Assembly (NCBI GenBank): GCA_963784675.1
Contig: CAWASE010000016.1
Coordinates: 1-64,000 of the forward strand
Reading direction: 5' to 3'
DNA from: SCTD01 sp963784675
GTDB lineage: Bacteria > Actinomycetota > Actinomycetes > Mycobacteriales > SCTD01
Length of the DNA: 64,000 bases
A model generated the notes under the pieces. That model saw only the letters and a list, made by a program, of their open reading frames with translations. It was not told the origin of the DNA and did not search any database. Shown here piece after piece: positions 19,875 through 28,376 of this stretch. How positions within the stretch are numbered: position 1 is the first letter of the stretch; each line of letters opens with the position of its first letter. The position numbers and the translations under genes were made by a program.

Positions 19875-20767
19875 GCCGGGACCACAGCTGCGTCGGCGGG
19901 GGCGGGACGCAGCTGCGCGAGCACCGCCACGGCCGACAGCACGACGGCGCCGCCCAGCAGCTGCAGCGGGCTGAGCCGCTCGCCCAGCGCCAGCGCCGCC
20001 ACGGCGACGCTGACGACCGGCTCCACGGTCGACACGACGGCCGTGTCCGCCGGGCCGAGCAGCGCGAGCGCCGCGAAGAAGGTCGTGACCGCGACGACGG
20101 TGCCGATCAGGGCGACCCCCAGCAGCGCGAGCCAGGCGGCGCCGGCGCGCGGCAGCTGCGGACGCGTCGCGGCCGCCAGGACGCCCGTGGTCGCGGCTGC
20201 GGAGGTGAGCACGACTGCCGACATCGCCAGCGCCGGGACGCCGGTCACCCGGCTGGACAGCAGCACGTAGACGGCATAGACCGCGGCGGCGCCGAGCCCC
20301 ATGAGCACGCCCGGTCCGCGACCACCGCCCACCGGCCCCAGGGTCAGCACCGTGCCCGCCGTCGCGACGACGACGCACCCGACGGCGGCCGGCCGCGGCC
20401 GCTGGCGCAGGAACACCACTCCCAGCAGCACGACCAGCGAGGGGTAGGCGTAGAGCAGCAGCGAGGTGAGGCCGGCGGAGATCCGCTGGAGCGCACCGAA
20501 GAACAGCAGGGCCTGGCCCACGTAACCGACCCCTCCCAGCGCGAGCAGGGCGAGCAGCCGACCACGGCGGGGCAGCCGCTGGCGGCGCACCCGGGCCAGG
20601 GCCAGCAGCACCGCAGCGGCCAGCGCGAAGCGCACCGCCAGGACGCCGAGCAGGTCGGCGTCGTCGGCGTAGACCACCTTCGTCAGCACCGGCATGAGTC
20701 CGAAGCTCGCGGCAGACGTCAGGGCCAGCACAGTGCCGAGCAGGCGGCGGGAGGGAGCAGGTCGCAC
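19871..20767 (-). CDS. EamA/DMT-family exporter
   Basis: 298-residue membrane protein with ten hydrophobic segments in two repeats, typical of EamA (RhaT/YdcZ-like) metabolite exporters: TSAASFGLMPVLTKVVYA in the first repeat and VVSTVEPVVSVAVAALALGE in the second. GTG 20767 is chosen because TACCGT lies 7 nt upstream; a longer ORF to 20863 would add non-homologous residues. Substrate unknown. Cotranscribed with the UVR gene. Confidence 0.85.
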   Translation of the reverse strand: MRPAPSRRLLGTVLALTSAASFGLMPVLTKVVYADDADLLGVLAVRFALAAAVLLALARVRRQRLPRRGRLLALLALGGVGYVGQALLFFGALQRISAGLTSLLLYAYPSLVVLLGVVFLRQRPRPAAVGCVVVATAGTVLTLGPVGGGRGPGVLMGLGAAAVYAVYVLLSSRVTGVPALAMSAVVLTSAAATTGVLAAATRPQLPRAGAAWLALLGVALIGTVVAVTTFFAALALLGPADTAVVSTVEPVVSVAVAALALGERLSPLQLLGGAVVLSAVAVLAQLRPAPADAAVVPA

Positions 20768-20774
20768 CGCGGCG

Positions 20775-20780
20775 ACGGTA
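20775..20780 (-). promoter_or_regulatory. -10 element TACCGT, leaderless EamA gene
   Basis: On the minus strand TACCGT ends 7 nt before GTG 20767 and resolves the start. Confidence 0.5.
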
Positions 20781-20826
20781 GTCGTCGATCCCGGCGTGGC
20801 GGACCGTGGGCGCCCGCGGGGAGCCC

Positions 20827-20832
20827 TAGCCT
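20827..20832 (+). promoter_or_regulatory. -10 element TAGCCT, leaderless coiled-coil gene
   Basis: TAGCCT ends 6 nt before GTG 20839. It is divergent from the EamA -10 element about 47 bp away. Confidence 0.5.
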
Positions 20833-20838
20833 GCGGGG

Positions 20839-21267
20839 GTGAGCCGGGGCCGACATCGCGCACGAGCCAGGTTCTTCGCGCGCTGGCGGGATCGGCGCCG
20901 GCAGGCCGTGCTGGCTGCGCACGGCGCCGAGGCGGCCGTCGCAGCGTTGCGTCGGGCCACGCTCGCGCAGGAGACGGCCGAGGCCGCTGCCCGGCAGGTG
21001 GAGTCTCTGCAGGACGAGCTGCGACGAGGGCTGGCCGCGACGCGGACCGGGCTGGCCGACCTGCACGGCGCGCTGACGGTCGTGCGCGCGGAGGTGACGG
21101 GACTGCGGGAAGAGCTGGTCTGGTCGTTCGCGGAGCGCCGGGTGGCCGCCGCCCGGGCGGTGCAGCAGCGCGACCGGTCCGGCGCCGCGGCGGTCGACCT
21201 CACGCCGCGGGTCATCGACCTGCGGGACCGACGGGACGTCGGGGCCGGCGAGTGGACCGCGGTCTGA
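20839..21267 (+). CDS. coiled-coil hypothetical protein
   Basis: 142 residues, Ala/Arg/Glu-rich with a strong heptad pattern over residues 20-100 (ETAEAAARQVESLQDELRRG, VRAEVTGLREELV). No signal peptide, TM helix or known domain. Leaderless promoter spacing supports the GTG start. It is convergent with hisN, 12 bp apart. Confidence 0.6.
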   Translation: MSRGRHRARARFFARWRDRRRQAVLAAHGAEAAVAALRRATLAQETAEAAARQVESLQDELRRGLAATRTGLADLHGALTVVRAEVTGLREELVWSFAERRVAAARAVQQRDRSGAAAVDLTPRVIDLRDRRDVGAGEWTAV

Positions 21268-21279
21268 GCGACGTCCCCG

Positions 21280-22063
21280 TCAGGTGACGGCGAGCCCGGC
21301 CAGCAGGCGGTCGTGCAGCAGGCCGTTGCTGCAGACGACGCTGCCGCCGTCGGCGCCGGGGGCCCCGGACAGGTCGCTGAACCGTCCCCCCGCCTCGGTG
21401 ACGATGACCTGCAGCGGAGCGAGGTCCCACAGCGAGACCTCGGGCTCGAACGCGCCGTCGACAGCACCTTCGGCCACCAGCACGTGCGACCAGAAGTCGC
21501 CGTAGGCCCGGGTGCGCCAGACCGTGTCTGACAGCCGCAGCAGCCCCGGCAGGCGGCCCTGCTGCTGCCAGCCGCTGAGCGAGGAGTAGGCCAGCGACGC
21601 GTCCGGGAGCGCGTCGACGCTGCTGACGCGCAGCCGGCGTTCGGTGGCGAGCGCCCCGCCCGTCCAGGCGCCGAGGCCCGTCGCCGCCCACCAGCGGCGA
21701 CCCAGGGCAGGGGCGCTGACGACCCCCACGCGTCGTGGTCGCGTCGACCTGCAGGGCGATGAGCGTGGCCCAGACCGGCACGCCCCGCACGAAGTTCTTC
21801 GTGCCGTCGATCGGGTCCAGGACCCAGCGGCGGGGCCCGGTGCCGCTCTCGCCGTCCTCCTCGCCGAGCACCGCGTCAGCCGGACGCTGCTGCGTCAGCA
21901 GCGTCCGCAGGGCGTGCTCGACGGCGAGGTCGGCGTCGCTGACGGGCGTCAGGTCGGGCTTGGCCGAGACCTGCAGGTCGACGGCGCCGAAGCGGTCCAG
22001 CGTGATCACGTCGGCGGTGTCGGCGAGGGCGTGCGCCAGGGCGAGGTCGGCGGCGAGGTTCAT
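21280..22063 (-). CDS. hisN: inositol-monophosphatase-fold histidinol-phosphatase (frameshift near 21730)
   Basis: Metal-dependent phosphatase; the actinobacterial HisN branch removes phosphate from L-histidinol phosphate in histidine synthesis. Motifs: GEEDG, DPIDGTKNFVRGVPVWATL and, after the break, WDLAPLQVIVTEAGG. About 260 residues. The frame breaks at a CCCCC run (21723-21727); shifting by one joins LIALQVDA to VGVVSAPALGRRWW exactly as in the family. The ATG overlaps the TGA of the KAS gene by ATGA, so it is the third gene of an ACP-KAS-hisN operon. Inositol phosphatase activity is a less likely alternative. Confidence 0.8.
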
Positions 22064-23240
22064 GCCGGGCCCAGCACGAGCGAACCGTTGTGCCCGCCGA
22101 ACCCGAAGCTGTTGCTCACCGTCGGCCCGGGCTCCCACGCGCGCGGCCGAAGCACGACGTCGACCAGGAGCTCCGGGTCGATCTCGGTCGTGCCCATCGT
22201 CGGCGGAGCTCGCGGTGGACGAACGACAGCAGGACGCTGGCCGCCTCCAGGGCACCTGCCGCGCCCAGGCCGTGGCCGGTGACGCCCTTGATGCTGGACA
22301 CCGGCACGCCGTGCGGCCCGAAGACCGTGGTGACGGCCGAGGCCTCGGCCGCGTCGTTGAGCGGTGTCGACGTCCCGTGCGCGTTGACCGCACGCACGTC
22401 GGACGGTGACAGCTCGGCGTCGTGCAGGGCCAGCAGCATGCAGGCGGCCGCCCCCGCCCCGCCGGGGGAGGGAGCGGTGATGTGGTGCGCGTCGCACGTG
22501 CTGGCAGCGCCCAGCACCTCGCCGTAGACCCGGACCCCCCGAGCCAGGGCCGCCTCGCGCTCCTCCAGCACGAGCACCGCCGCGCCCTCGGCGATGCAGA
22601 AGCCGTCGCGGCCGGTGTCGAACGGCCGCGAGAGCCCGGTGCGCGACAGGGCCGTCATGACGGTGAAGCCGGCGATGGTGGTGGGGGTCATCGACGACTC
22701 CGCACCACCGGCAAGCACCAGGTCGCAGCGGCTGTCCGCGATCATCCGGGCGCCGGCGGCCACCGAGTGGGTGCCGGCCGCGCACGCGGTCGTCAGCGTC
22801 TCGGACGGTCCCTGCAGGCCGTGCCGGAGCGAGACCGACGCCGCGCCGGCGTTGGGCATGACCATCGGGATGGTGAACGGCGACACGCGACCGGGACCGC
22901 GGGCGGCCAGCACCGCCACCTGGGTCTCCAGGGTGCCGACACCGCCGATGCCGGTGCCGAGCTGCACGCCCATGCGCGTGGGCGCGAGGTCGGGGAGCCC
23001 GCCGCAGTCCTCGAGCGCCATGGCGGCTGCCGCGACGGCCAGATGGGTGAACCGGTCGTGGTGACGCTGCTCCTTGCCGCTGAGCCAGTCGTCGGCGTCG
23101 AAGCCCTGCACCGACCGCTCGCGCGCGTCGGCGGGGGGCGTCTGCAGGCCCTGCCAGAACGCGTCCAGGCCGGTGCCGGCGGGCGAGACCACCCCGATGC
23201 CGGTGACGACGACCCGTCGCGGTGCGGGCACGGCCCGCAT
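22060..23240 (-). CDS. beta-ketoacyl-ACP synthase, FabF/KAS II type (frameshift near 22205)
   Basis: Condensing enzyme that extends acyl-ACP with malonyl-ACP. The catalytic triad is intact: Cys in TTACAAGTHS, His in NAHGTSTPLND, His in GVTGHGLGAAG; the end motif NSFGFGGHNGS is present. About 394 residues. The frame breaks where one G is missing from a run at 22205-22206 (plus strand); restoring it gives HRELPPTMGTTEIDPE. AGGAGGT precedes the ATG, which follows the ACP stop by one base. Its exact role is open because an ACP, not FabH, sits upstream. Confidence 0.88.
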
Positions 23241-23241
23241 C

Positions 23242-23511
23242 TCAGACCTCCTGCGGGGCAGGCGATCCGGCGGCGAGCCGGTGCACCAGCGCGTCGACCA
23301 TGCCGTAGGTCGTGAGGTCTTCCCACGCCTCCTCGGGCAGGGCGATGCCGAAGGCGTCCTCCAGCGTCATGCCCCACTCGATGGCGGCCAGCGAGTCGAC
23401 GCCGAGGTCGTCGCCGAGCAGCGCCTCCGGAGTGAGCTCGGCCGGGGCGACGGACAGCTGCTCCGCGGTGAGCGCGCGCAACCGTTCGGACAGGTCGGCG
23501 GGGGGCGTCAC
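23242..23511 (-). CDS. acyl carrier protein (first of three)
   Basis: About 89 residues with the phosphopantetheine-serine motif DDLGVDSLAAIEW and the acidic helix EDAFGIALPEE of ACPs. It carries acyl groups as thioesters. It is the first gene of the ACP-KAS-hisN operon and diverges from fabD over 40 bp. Start ambiguous: GTG 23511 or GTG 23520, neither with a well-placed ribosome-binding site. It differs strongly from the second ACP (24460), so the two are not a recent duplication. Confidence 0.85.
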   Translation of the reverse strand: MTPPADLSERLRALTAEQLSVAPAELTPEALLGDDLGVDSLAAIEWGMTLEDAFGIALPEEAWEDLTTYGMVDALVHRLAAGSPAPQEV

Positions 23512-23539
23512 ACCCCTCACCCTAATCAACGGCGGCTTC

Positions 23540-23545
23540 TACAGT
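23540..23545 (+). promoter_or_regulatory. -10 element TACAGT, leaderless fabD
   Basis: TACAGT ends 8 nt before ATG 23554. No ribosome-binding site is visible in between. Confidence 0.45.
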
Positions 23546-23553
23546 CGTCGTTC

Positions 23554-24450
23554 ATGCGTACCGCGGTGATCTTTCCGGGCCAGGGCTCCCAGCGGCCGGG
23601 CATGGGAACGGCCTGGCGGGGCACCCTCGGCTGGCAGGGGGTGGCCGACGCCGGCGAGGTGCTGGGACGCGACGTCGCCGCGCTGCTGCTGGAGGCCGAC
23701 GCCGAGACGCTGCGGGCGACCCGCGAGGCGCAGCTGACCACCTACCTGGCCAGCCTGCTGGCGTGGGACGCCTGCGGGCTGCACCCGGTCGTCGTGGCAG
23801 GTCACTCTCTCGGCGAGCTCACGGCGCTGGTCGCCGCCGGGCTGCTCGACCGGGCCGACGGGCTGCGCCTGGTCGCGGCCCGCGGAAAGGCGATGCAGGA
23901 CGCCGCCGACGCGCGGCCCGGCACGATGGCCGCCGTGCTCGGCCTGGACGAGGACGCCGTCGAGCAGGTGTGCGAGGGCGTCGAGGGGGCCTGGCCGGCG
24001 AACTACAACGCGCCCTCGCACGTGGTCGTGTCCGGCACGGTCTCCGGGGTCGCCGCCGCGGGCGCAGCGCTGAAGCAGGCCGGAGCCCGGCGGGTGCTGC
24101 CGCTGCCGGTGGGCGGCGCGTTCCACACCCCGCTGATGCAGCCGGCGCAGCAGGTGCTCGACACCGCGCTGGCCGCCGTCACCTTCCGCCCGGCGGCGCT
24201 GTCGGTGCTGTCGGGGACCGACCTGCGCGAGTACGAGCACCCGGAGCCGGCCGCGCAGACCCTCTCGCGTCAGCTCACCGCCCCGGTGCGGTGGCGTCAG
24301 CTGCTCGAGACGCTGCACCTCTACGGGGTGGAGCGGGTGGTCGAGCTCGGACCGGGCGGGGTGCTGGCCGGCCTGGTGAAGCGGACGCTGCCGGGCGTGC
24401 AGGTGATCTCTGCGGCCACCCCGGAGCAGGTCGCGGCGCTGGGTCGGTAG
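23554..24450 (+). CDS. fabD: malonyl-CoA:ACP transacylase
   Basis: Transfers malonyl from CoA to ACP to provide the extender unit for fatty acid or polyketide synthesis. Motifs: FPGQGSQ, active-site Ser in GHSLGE, catalytic His in GAFHTP, and the ELGPGGVLAGL end block. 298 residues, normal. The next gene is an ACP 9 bp downstream, which could also be read from its own leaderless promoter placed over the fabD stop codon. FabH, usual between fabD and acpP, is absent here. Confidence 0.93.
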   Translation: MRTAVIFPGQGSQRPGMGTAWRGTLGWQGVADAGEVLGRDVAALLLEADAETLRATREAQLTTYLASLLAWDACGLHPVVVAGHSLGELTALVAAGLLDRADGLRLVAARGKAMQDAADARPGTMAAVLGLDEDAVEQVCEGVEGAWPANYNAPSHVVVSGTVSGVAAAGAALKQAGARRVLPLPVGGAFHTPLMQPAQQVLDTALAAVTFRPAALSVLSGTDLREYEHPEPAAQTLSRQLTAPVRWRQLLETLHLYGVERVVELGPGGVLAGLVKRTLPGVQVISAATPEQVAALGR

Positions 24451-24453
24451 ATT
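24448..24453 (+). promoter_or_regulatory. -10 element TAGATT, leaderless second ACP
   Basis: The hexamer begins with the TAG stop codon of fabD and ends 6 nt before ATG 24460, suggesting that the ACP has an extra promoter of its own, as expected for an abundant protein. Confidence 0.45.
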
Positions 24454-24459
24454 TTCGCC

Positions 24460-24711
24460 ATGGAACGCTCTGAGGTGCTGCAGGTGCTGCGCGACAAGGC
24501 CGTCGAGATGCTCGAGGTCGAGGGCGAGGACGTCCAGGAGGACAAGAGCTTCGTCGAGGACCTCGACGTCGACTCGCTGTCGCTGGTCGAGTTCACCATG
24601 GAGCTCGAGGACACCCTCGGCATCGAGCTGCCCGAGGAGGAGCTCACCGACGTCAAGACGATCGGCGCGTTCCTGGACGTCATCGTCGGCAAGCTCGACA
24701 CCGCGGCCTGA
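24460..24711 (+). CDS. acyl carrier protein (second of three)
   Basis: 83 residues, very acidic, with the phosphopantetheine site DLDVDSLSLVEFTMELED and LGIELPEEELTDVKTIG, the best match here to a canonical AcpP. It is placed between fabD and the InhA-like reductase, whose ATG overlaps its TGA by one base, so the carrier and the reductase are coupled and probably work on the same acyl chains. Confidence 0.92.
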   Translation: MERSEVLQVLRDKAVEMLEVEGEDVQEDKSFVEDLDVDSLSLVEFTMELEDTLGIELPEEELTDVKTIGAFLDVIVGKLDTAA

Positions 24712-25475
24712 TGCTGCTGGCGGGCCGTCGCCTGCTGGTCACCGGCGTCCTGACCGACCGCAGCATCGCGTTCTCGGTCGCCCGGCTGGCTGCCGAGCAA
24801 GGGGCGACCGTAGTGCTGTCGTCCTTCGGTCGCCCCCTGTCGCTGACGCGTCGGGTCGCGCGTCGGCTGCCCGGCGAACCGCCCGTCATCGAGCTCGACG
24901 TCACGTCGCCGCAGGACCTGGCGGCGCTGCCCGACCGGTTGTCCGCGCACGTCGACGGCCTGGACGGGGTGCTGCACGCCGTCGGGTTCGCGCCACCGTC
25001 CGCGCTCGGCAGCGGTGTGCTGGGCACTTCGTGGGACGACGTCGGCACGGCGCTCCAGGTCTCGACCTGGTCCTACGCCGCGCTCGCCCATGCGTGCGCG
25101 CCGCTGCTCGGTCGTGGCGCGTCCTATGTCGGGCTCACGTTCGACGCCCGGGTGGCGTGGCCCGGCTACGACTGGATGGGGGTGGCGAAAGCGGGGCTGG
25201 AGTCGGCCAACCGCTACCTGGCACGCGACCTCGGACCGCGAGGGGTGCGGGCCAACCTGGTCGCGGCCGGTCCGATCCGCACGATGGCGGCGAAGAGCGT
25301 GCCGGGGTTCGCCGGCTTCGAGCAGGTCTGGGACGACCGTGCTCCGCTGGGCTGGCAGGTCGACGACGCCGAACCCGTCGCGCGCGCGTGCGTCGCGCTG
25401 CTGTCGGACTGGTTCCCGGCCACCACCGGCCAGATCGTCTACGTCGACGGCGGGTTCAGCGCCGTCGGTACCTGA
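24711..25475 (+). CDS. enoyl-ACP reductase, InhA/FabI type, catalytically intact
   Basis: NADH-dependent reductase of trans-2-enoyl-ACP, the last step of each fatty-acid elongation cycle. 254 residues of the FabI/InhA SDR branch: NAD motif VTGVLTDRSIAFSVAR, ELDVTSP, HAVGF, catalytic YDWMGVAK (Tyr and Lys both present), NLVAAGPIRT and the end TGQIVYVDGG. It resembles mycobacterial InhA throughout. Coupled to the second ACP. It serves as the reference against which the second, inactive-looking copy at 28377 is judged. Confidence 0.9.
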   Translation: MLLAGRRLLVTGVLTDRSIAFSVARLAAEQGATVVLSSFGRPLSLTRRVARRLPGEPPVIELDVTSPQDLAALPDRLSAHVDGLDGVLHAVGFAPPSALGSGVLGTSWDDVGTALQVSTWSYAALAHACAPLLGRGASYVGLTFDARVAWPGYDWMGVAKAGLESANRYLARDLGPRGVRANLVAAGPIRTMAAKSVPGFAGFEQVWDDRAPLGWQVDDAEPVARACVALLSDWFPATTGQIVYVDGGFSAVGT

Positions 25476-25501
25476 GGTGCGGCCCGCCGGGGCGCGCGCA
25501 C

Positions 25502-25507
25502 TAGGTT
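25502..25507 (+). promoter_or_regulatory. -10 element TAGGTT, leaderless small ORF
   Basis: TAGGTT ends 7 nt before ATG 25515, supporting independent transcription of the small gene. Confidence 0.45.
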
Positions 25508-25514
25508 CTGGACC

Positions 25515-25730
25515 ATGACTGACTCCCCGCCGCCCACCGGCGTCAAGGCCAAGGCCAACGCCGTCGCCACGGACCTGTTCCTCAAGGCCCCGCCGGTGGT
25601 GCAGAACGGGCTGCTCAACGGCATCGGCAAGGCGCAGCCGGTCGTGGCGGTCGTCAAGCCGCGGGCGAAGCAGATCGGCGCCGGCGTGCTCGGTCTGGTG
25701 CTGGTGCGCAGGCTGCGCCGCCGGTCCTGA
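25515..25730 (+). CDS. small basic hypothetical protein
   Basis: 71 residues: a polar N-terminus, two short apolar helices (LFLKAPPVVQNGLLNGI and VLGLVLVRRLRRR) and an Arg-rich end. It could associate with membrane. No family recognised. A leaderless promoter and its position between fatty-acid genes support it as real. It ends 4 bp from the convergent ligase gene. Confidence 0.55.
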   Translation: MTDSPPPTGVKAKANAVATDLFLKAPPVVQNGLLNGIGKAQPVVAVVKPRAKQIGAGVLGLVLVRRLRRRS

Positions 25731-25734
25731 CGGC

Positions 25735-27303
25735 TCAGCGTGGCGGCTCGGGCTGCTCCAGGAGCGCCCGGACCGCCGGCCGGTCGACCTTCCCGTTGCG
25801 GTTGCGCGGAAGCGACGCCACGACGCGCAACGGCCGCGGCAGGGCGTGCGCCCCGAGCGCGCCGCGCACGGCGGCCTGCAGCGCGCGCGTGGAGACCTCG
25901 ATCCCGGGGCGGGCGACCACGGCCGCGGCGACGTTCTCCCCCGACAGCGCGGAGGGGAGGCCGACGACGGCGGCATCGGCCAGCAGCCCCGTCGACAGCA
26001 GCGCCCGCTCGACCTCCGCGGGGTAGATGTTCACGCCGCCGCGGATGATGAGGTCGACCACGCGGCCCGCGACGTACAGGTAGCCCTCGGCGTCCAGCCG
26101 GCCGAGGTCGCCGGTGCGCAGCCAGCCGTCGGCGGTGAGCGGCGACGGGGTGTCGCCCCAGTAGCCGGGCGTCGTCACGGCCGAACGCACGTGCACCTCG
26201 CCGGCCTCGCCCCGCTCGACCTCCCTCCCGCCGGCCTCCACCAGCCGTAGCTCGACGTAGGGCGCCGGACGGCCGACGCTGCCGGGTCGGCGCAGCGCCT
26301 CGACGTCGGTCAGGCAGGTGACCGGCGCGCACGTCTCCGACAGCGCGTACACGTCGACCAGGCGCAGCTGCGGCAGCCGGTCGCGGACCCGGTCCAGCGT
26401 GCCGGGGGGTGCGGGAGCACCGCCGAACACGGCCAGGCGCACGCCCGCCAGCTGCGGCAGCGCGAAGGACGGGGTGCGCAGCAGCAGCTCCCAGATGCTG
26501 GGTACGACGTCGAGCCACGTGACGCCGTGGTCGATCGCGGTCTGTACGAGCGACGGCGCGCTGAACGACGCCATGGTGACCGCGGAGCCGCCGGACAGCA
26601 TGGCCGGCGCCAGCTGCGTCACGTGCCCGGACACCCATGCGAACGGCAGGTGGATCGCGGTGCGGTCGGTGGCGGTGAGCCCGAGGGTGCGTGTGTAGAA
26701 GGCGGCGGCGTGCCCGGTCATCCGGCCGGTGACCTGGACGGCCTTGGGGTGGCCGGTCGTCCCGCTGGTGGCGATCAGGGCGTAGACCGTGTCCTGGTCG
26801 GGCAGCGGCACGGTGACGTCCCACGGCAGGCTGCGGCTCAGCAGCGCCCGCTCGGCGTCCAGGGTCCGGACGGTCCGTGCGTCGCTGCCGACGCCGTCCT
26901 GCCGCAGCAGCAGCCGGGCGCCGGTCAGGGTCAGCAGCGCCTCGACCCGGTCCGGCGGCGCGTCGACGGGCACGCCCAGGTGCACCAGGCCGGCGCGTGC
27001 GCACGCCCAGATCGCGACGGCCGCCGCGAGCCCGTTGCGGGCCAGGACCGCGACACGGTCGCCGACGACCAGCCCCTGCTCGCGGAGGAAGGCCGCGGAA
27101 CCCTCCACCAGCTCGGCGAACTCGGCATAGGTCGTGCTGCTGCCACGCGCGGGGTCGACCAACAGCACCGAACCGGCCGAGACCGCCAGCGAGGCCTGCA
27201 GCAGCGGCACGATGCCGGCCGGACGGTCGGCGTAGCACCGCACCGGGACGTCCCGCACGGTCTCCTGCACGAGGGCGTCCGGGCCGGCCTGGCGCGCGGA
27301 CAC
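25735..27303 (-). CDS. acyl-AMP/CoA ligase (ANL superfamily)
   Basis: Adenylates a carboxylic acid and transfers it to CoA or directly to a carrier protein. 522 residues with TSGTTGHPKA (ATP loop), YALSETC, WLRTGDLG, and the C-terminal catalytic Lys in NRNGKVDR. The GTG start lies 2 nt after the stop of the dehydrogenase-fold gene, so they are cotranscribed. With three ACP genes nearby a fatty-acyl-ACP ligase role is plausible, but CoA ligase activity cannot be excluded. Confidence 0.88.
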   Translation of the reverse strand: MSARQAGPDALVQETVRDVPVRCYADRPAGIVPLLQASLAVSAGSVLLVDPARGSSTTYAEFAELVEGSAAFLREQGLVVGDRVAVLARNGLAAAVAIWACARAGLVHLGVPVDAPPDRVEALLTLTGARLLLRQDGVGSDARTVRTLDAERALLSRSLPWDVTVPLPDQDTVYALIATSGTTGHPKAVQVTGRMTGHAAAFYTRTLGLTATDRTAIHLPFAWVSGHVTQLAPAMLSGGSAVTMASFSAPSLVQTAIDHGVTWLDVVPSIWELLLRTPSFALPQLAGVRLAVFGGAPAPPGTLDRVRDRLPQLRLVDVYALSETCAPVTCLTDVEALRRPGSVGRPAPYVELRLVEAGGREVERGEAGEVHVRSAVTTPGYWGDTPSPLTADGWLRTGDLGRLDAEGYLYVAGRVVDLIIRGGVNIYPAEVERALLSTGLLADAAVVGLPSALSGENVAAAVVARPGIEVSTRALQAAVRGALGAHALPRPLRVVASLPRNRNGKVDRPAVRALLEQPEPPR

Positions 27304-27305
27304 GG

Positions 27306-28340
27306 TCAGGCCACCAGGGCGTCCAGCGTCGCGGTGCGGATGTGCTCGGCCTGGCTGTGAACGAGCTGGAACGCCGCAGCACGCAGCAACCGCTGCGCCG
27401 GTTCTGCCAGGTCCATGCCCTGGCCGCCGCGGGCGGCGAGCAGGGCCGTGCAGCACTCGATCGACAGCAGCAGCGACGCGGCGCGCAGCCCGAGCCGTTC
27501 GGACAGGCGCTCGGCCGGGTCGACCTCGTCGAGCAGGACGTACGCGCGCGTGCGCAGGTCCAGCACGCGGGCCCGCAGCAGCTCGGCGACCGCCGGCTGG
27601 CGCGCGGACAGCAGGTCCAGCGCGGCGAGCGCGATGCCGAACGTCGAGGGCTGGACGTTGGTGTTGCTCGCGCTGTCGACCGCCGCCCACGGGGCGCGGT
27701 CCGTGAGCAGCACGACGTCGTCGTCGGCGACGAAGAGTCCGTCGAAGCGGACGGCGTGCGTGCTCGTGCCACCCATGGCCGCCAACGACAGCTCGCCGGC
27801 GCTGCGCAGCTGCGGCCGCTCGCCGGCCGGGACGAGGCCGAACAGCACCTGGTCGGTGTCCTGCACGAGGGCGCCGGCGAGGATCAGGTCGGTGAGGCCC
27901 CAGCTGGTGCACCAGGGCTGGAAGCCCGACAGCGACCAGCCACCCTCGACCCGGACGGCGAAGACCGACGGTCTCGGCGTGCGCAGGTGGCTGTAGGCCA
28001 CGCCGCCGAGCGCCCGCCCCGAGCAGAGGTCGGGCAGGTGACGAGCGGCGAGCGCGGTGTTCGCGCTGGCCGTCAGCATCTTCACGACCGGGCCGTGCTG
28101 GAACCACACGAACCAGGCGTCCGGGCTGGCGCCGGCGAGCACCTCGGCCACCTCTCGCTGCCGGGCGCGCGGGACCCCGCCCAGCTCCGGTGGACCGAAC
28201 AGGGCCAGCAGGCCGGCGGCGGCGAGCCGGTCGCAGACCTCGCGGTCGACCCCGGCCCGCTCGAGGTCGGCCGCCTCGGCGGCGAGGTCGGCGGCGAGGT
28301 CGGCGGCCTCGGCGAGGCAGTCGGACGAGGTGACGGTCAT
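27306..28340 (-). CDS. acyl-CoA-dehydrogenase-fold protein lacking usual catalytic motifs (copy 1)
   Basis: 344 residues with the helical-beta-helical layout of acyl-CoA dehydrogenases (LAAAGLLALFGPPELGG, then VEGGWSLSGFQPWCTSWG). The normal flavin motif (TEPxxGSD) is replaced by YSHLRTPRPS, and the C-terminal catalytic YEGT region by HSQAEHIRTATL, so it is not a standard dehydrogenase. It is paralogous to the gene at 29213. Possible roles are flavin oxidase or monooxygenase on a carrier-bound acyl chain, or a non-catalytic partner. Leaderless start; coupled to the ligase. Confidence 0.75.
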   Translation of the reverse strand: MTVTSSDCLAEAADLAADLAAEAADLERAGVDREVCDRLAAAGLLALFGPPELGGVPRARQREVAEVLAGASPDAWFVWFQHGPVVKMLTASANTALAARHLPDLCSGRALGGVAYSHLRTPRPSVFAVRVEGGWSLSGFQPWCTSWGLTDLILAGALVQDTDQVLFGLVPAGERPQLRSAGELSLAAMGGTSTHAVRFDGLFVADDDVVLLTDRAPWAAVDSASNTNVQPSTFGIALAALDLLSARQPAVAELLRARVLDLRTRAYVLLDEVDPAERLSERLGLRAASLLLSIECCTALLAARGGQGMDLAEPAQRLLRAAAFQLVHSQAEHIRTATLDALVA

Positions 28341-28346
28341 GCACCG

Positions 28347-28352
28347 ACGTTA
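28347..28352 (-). promoter_or_regulatory. -10 element TAACGT, leaderless dehydrogenase-fold gene
   Basis: Minus-strand TAACGT ends 6 nt before ATG 28340, giving the ligase operon a promoter of its own downstream of the second InhA-like gene. Confidence 0.5.
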
Positions 28353-28376
28353 ATGCGCTGGTCCGCCGCCGGCTGG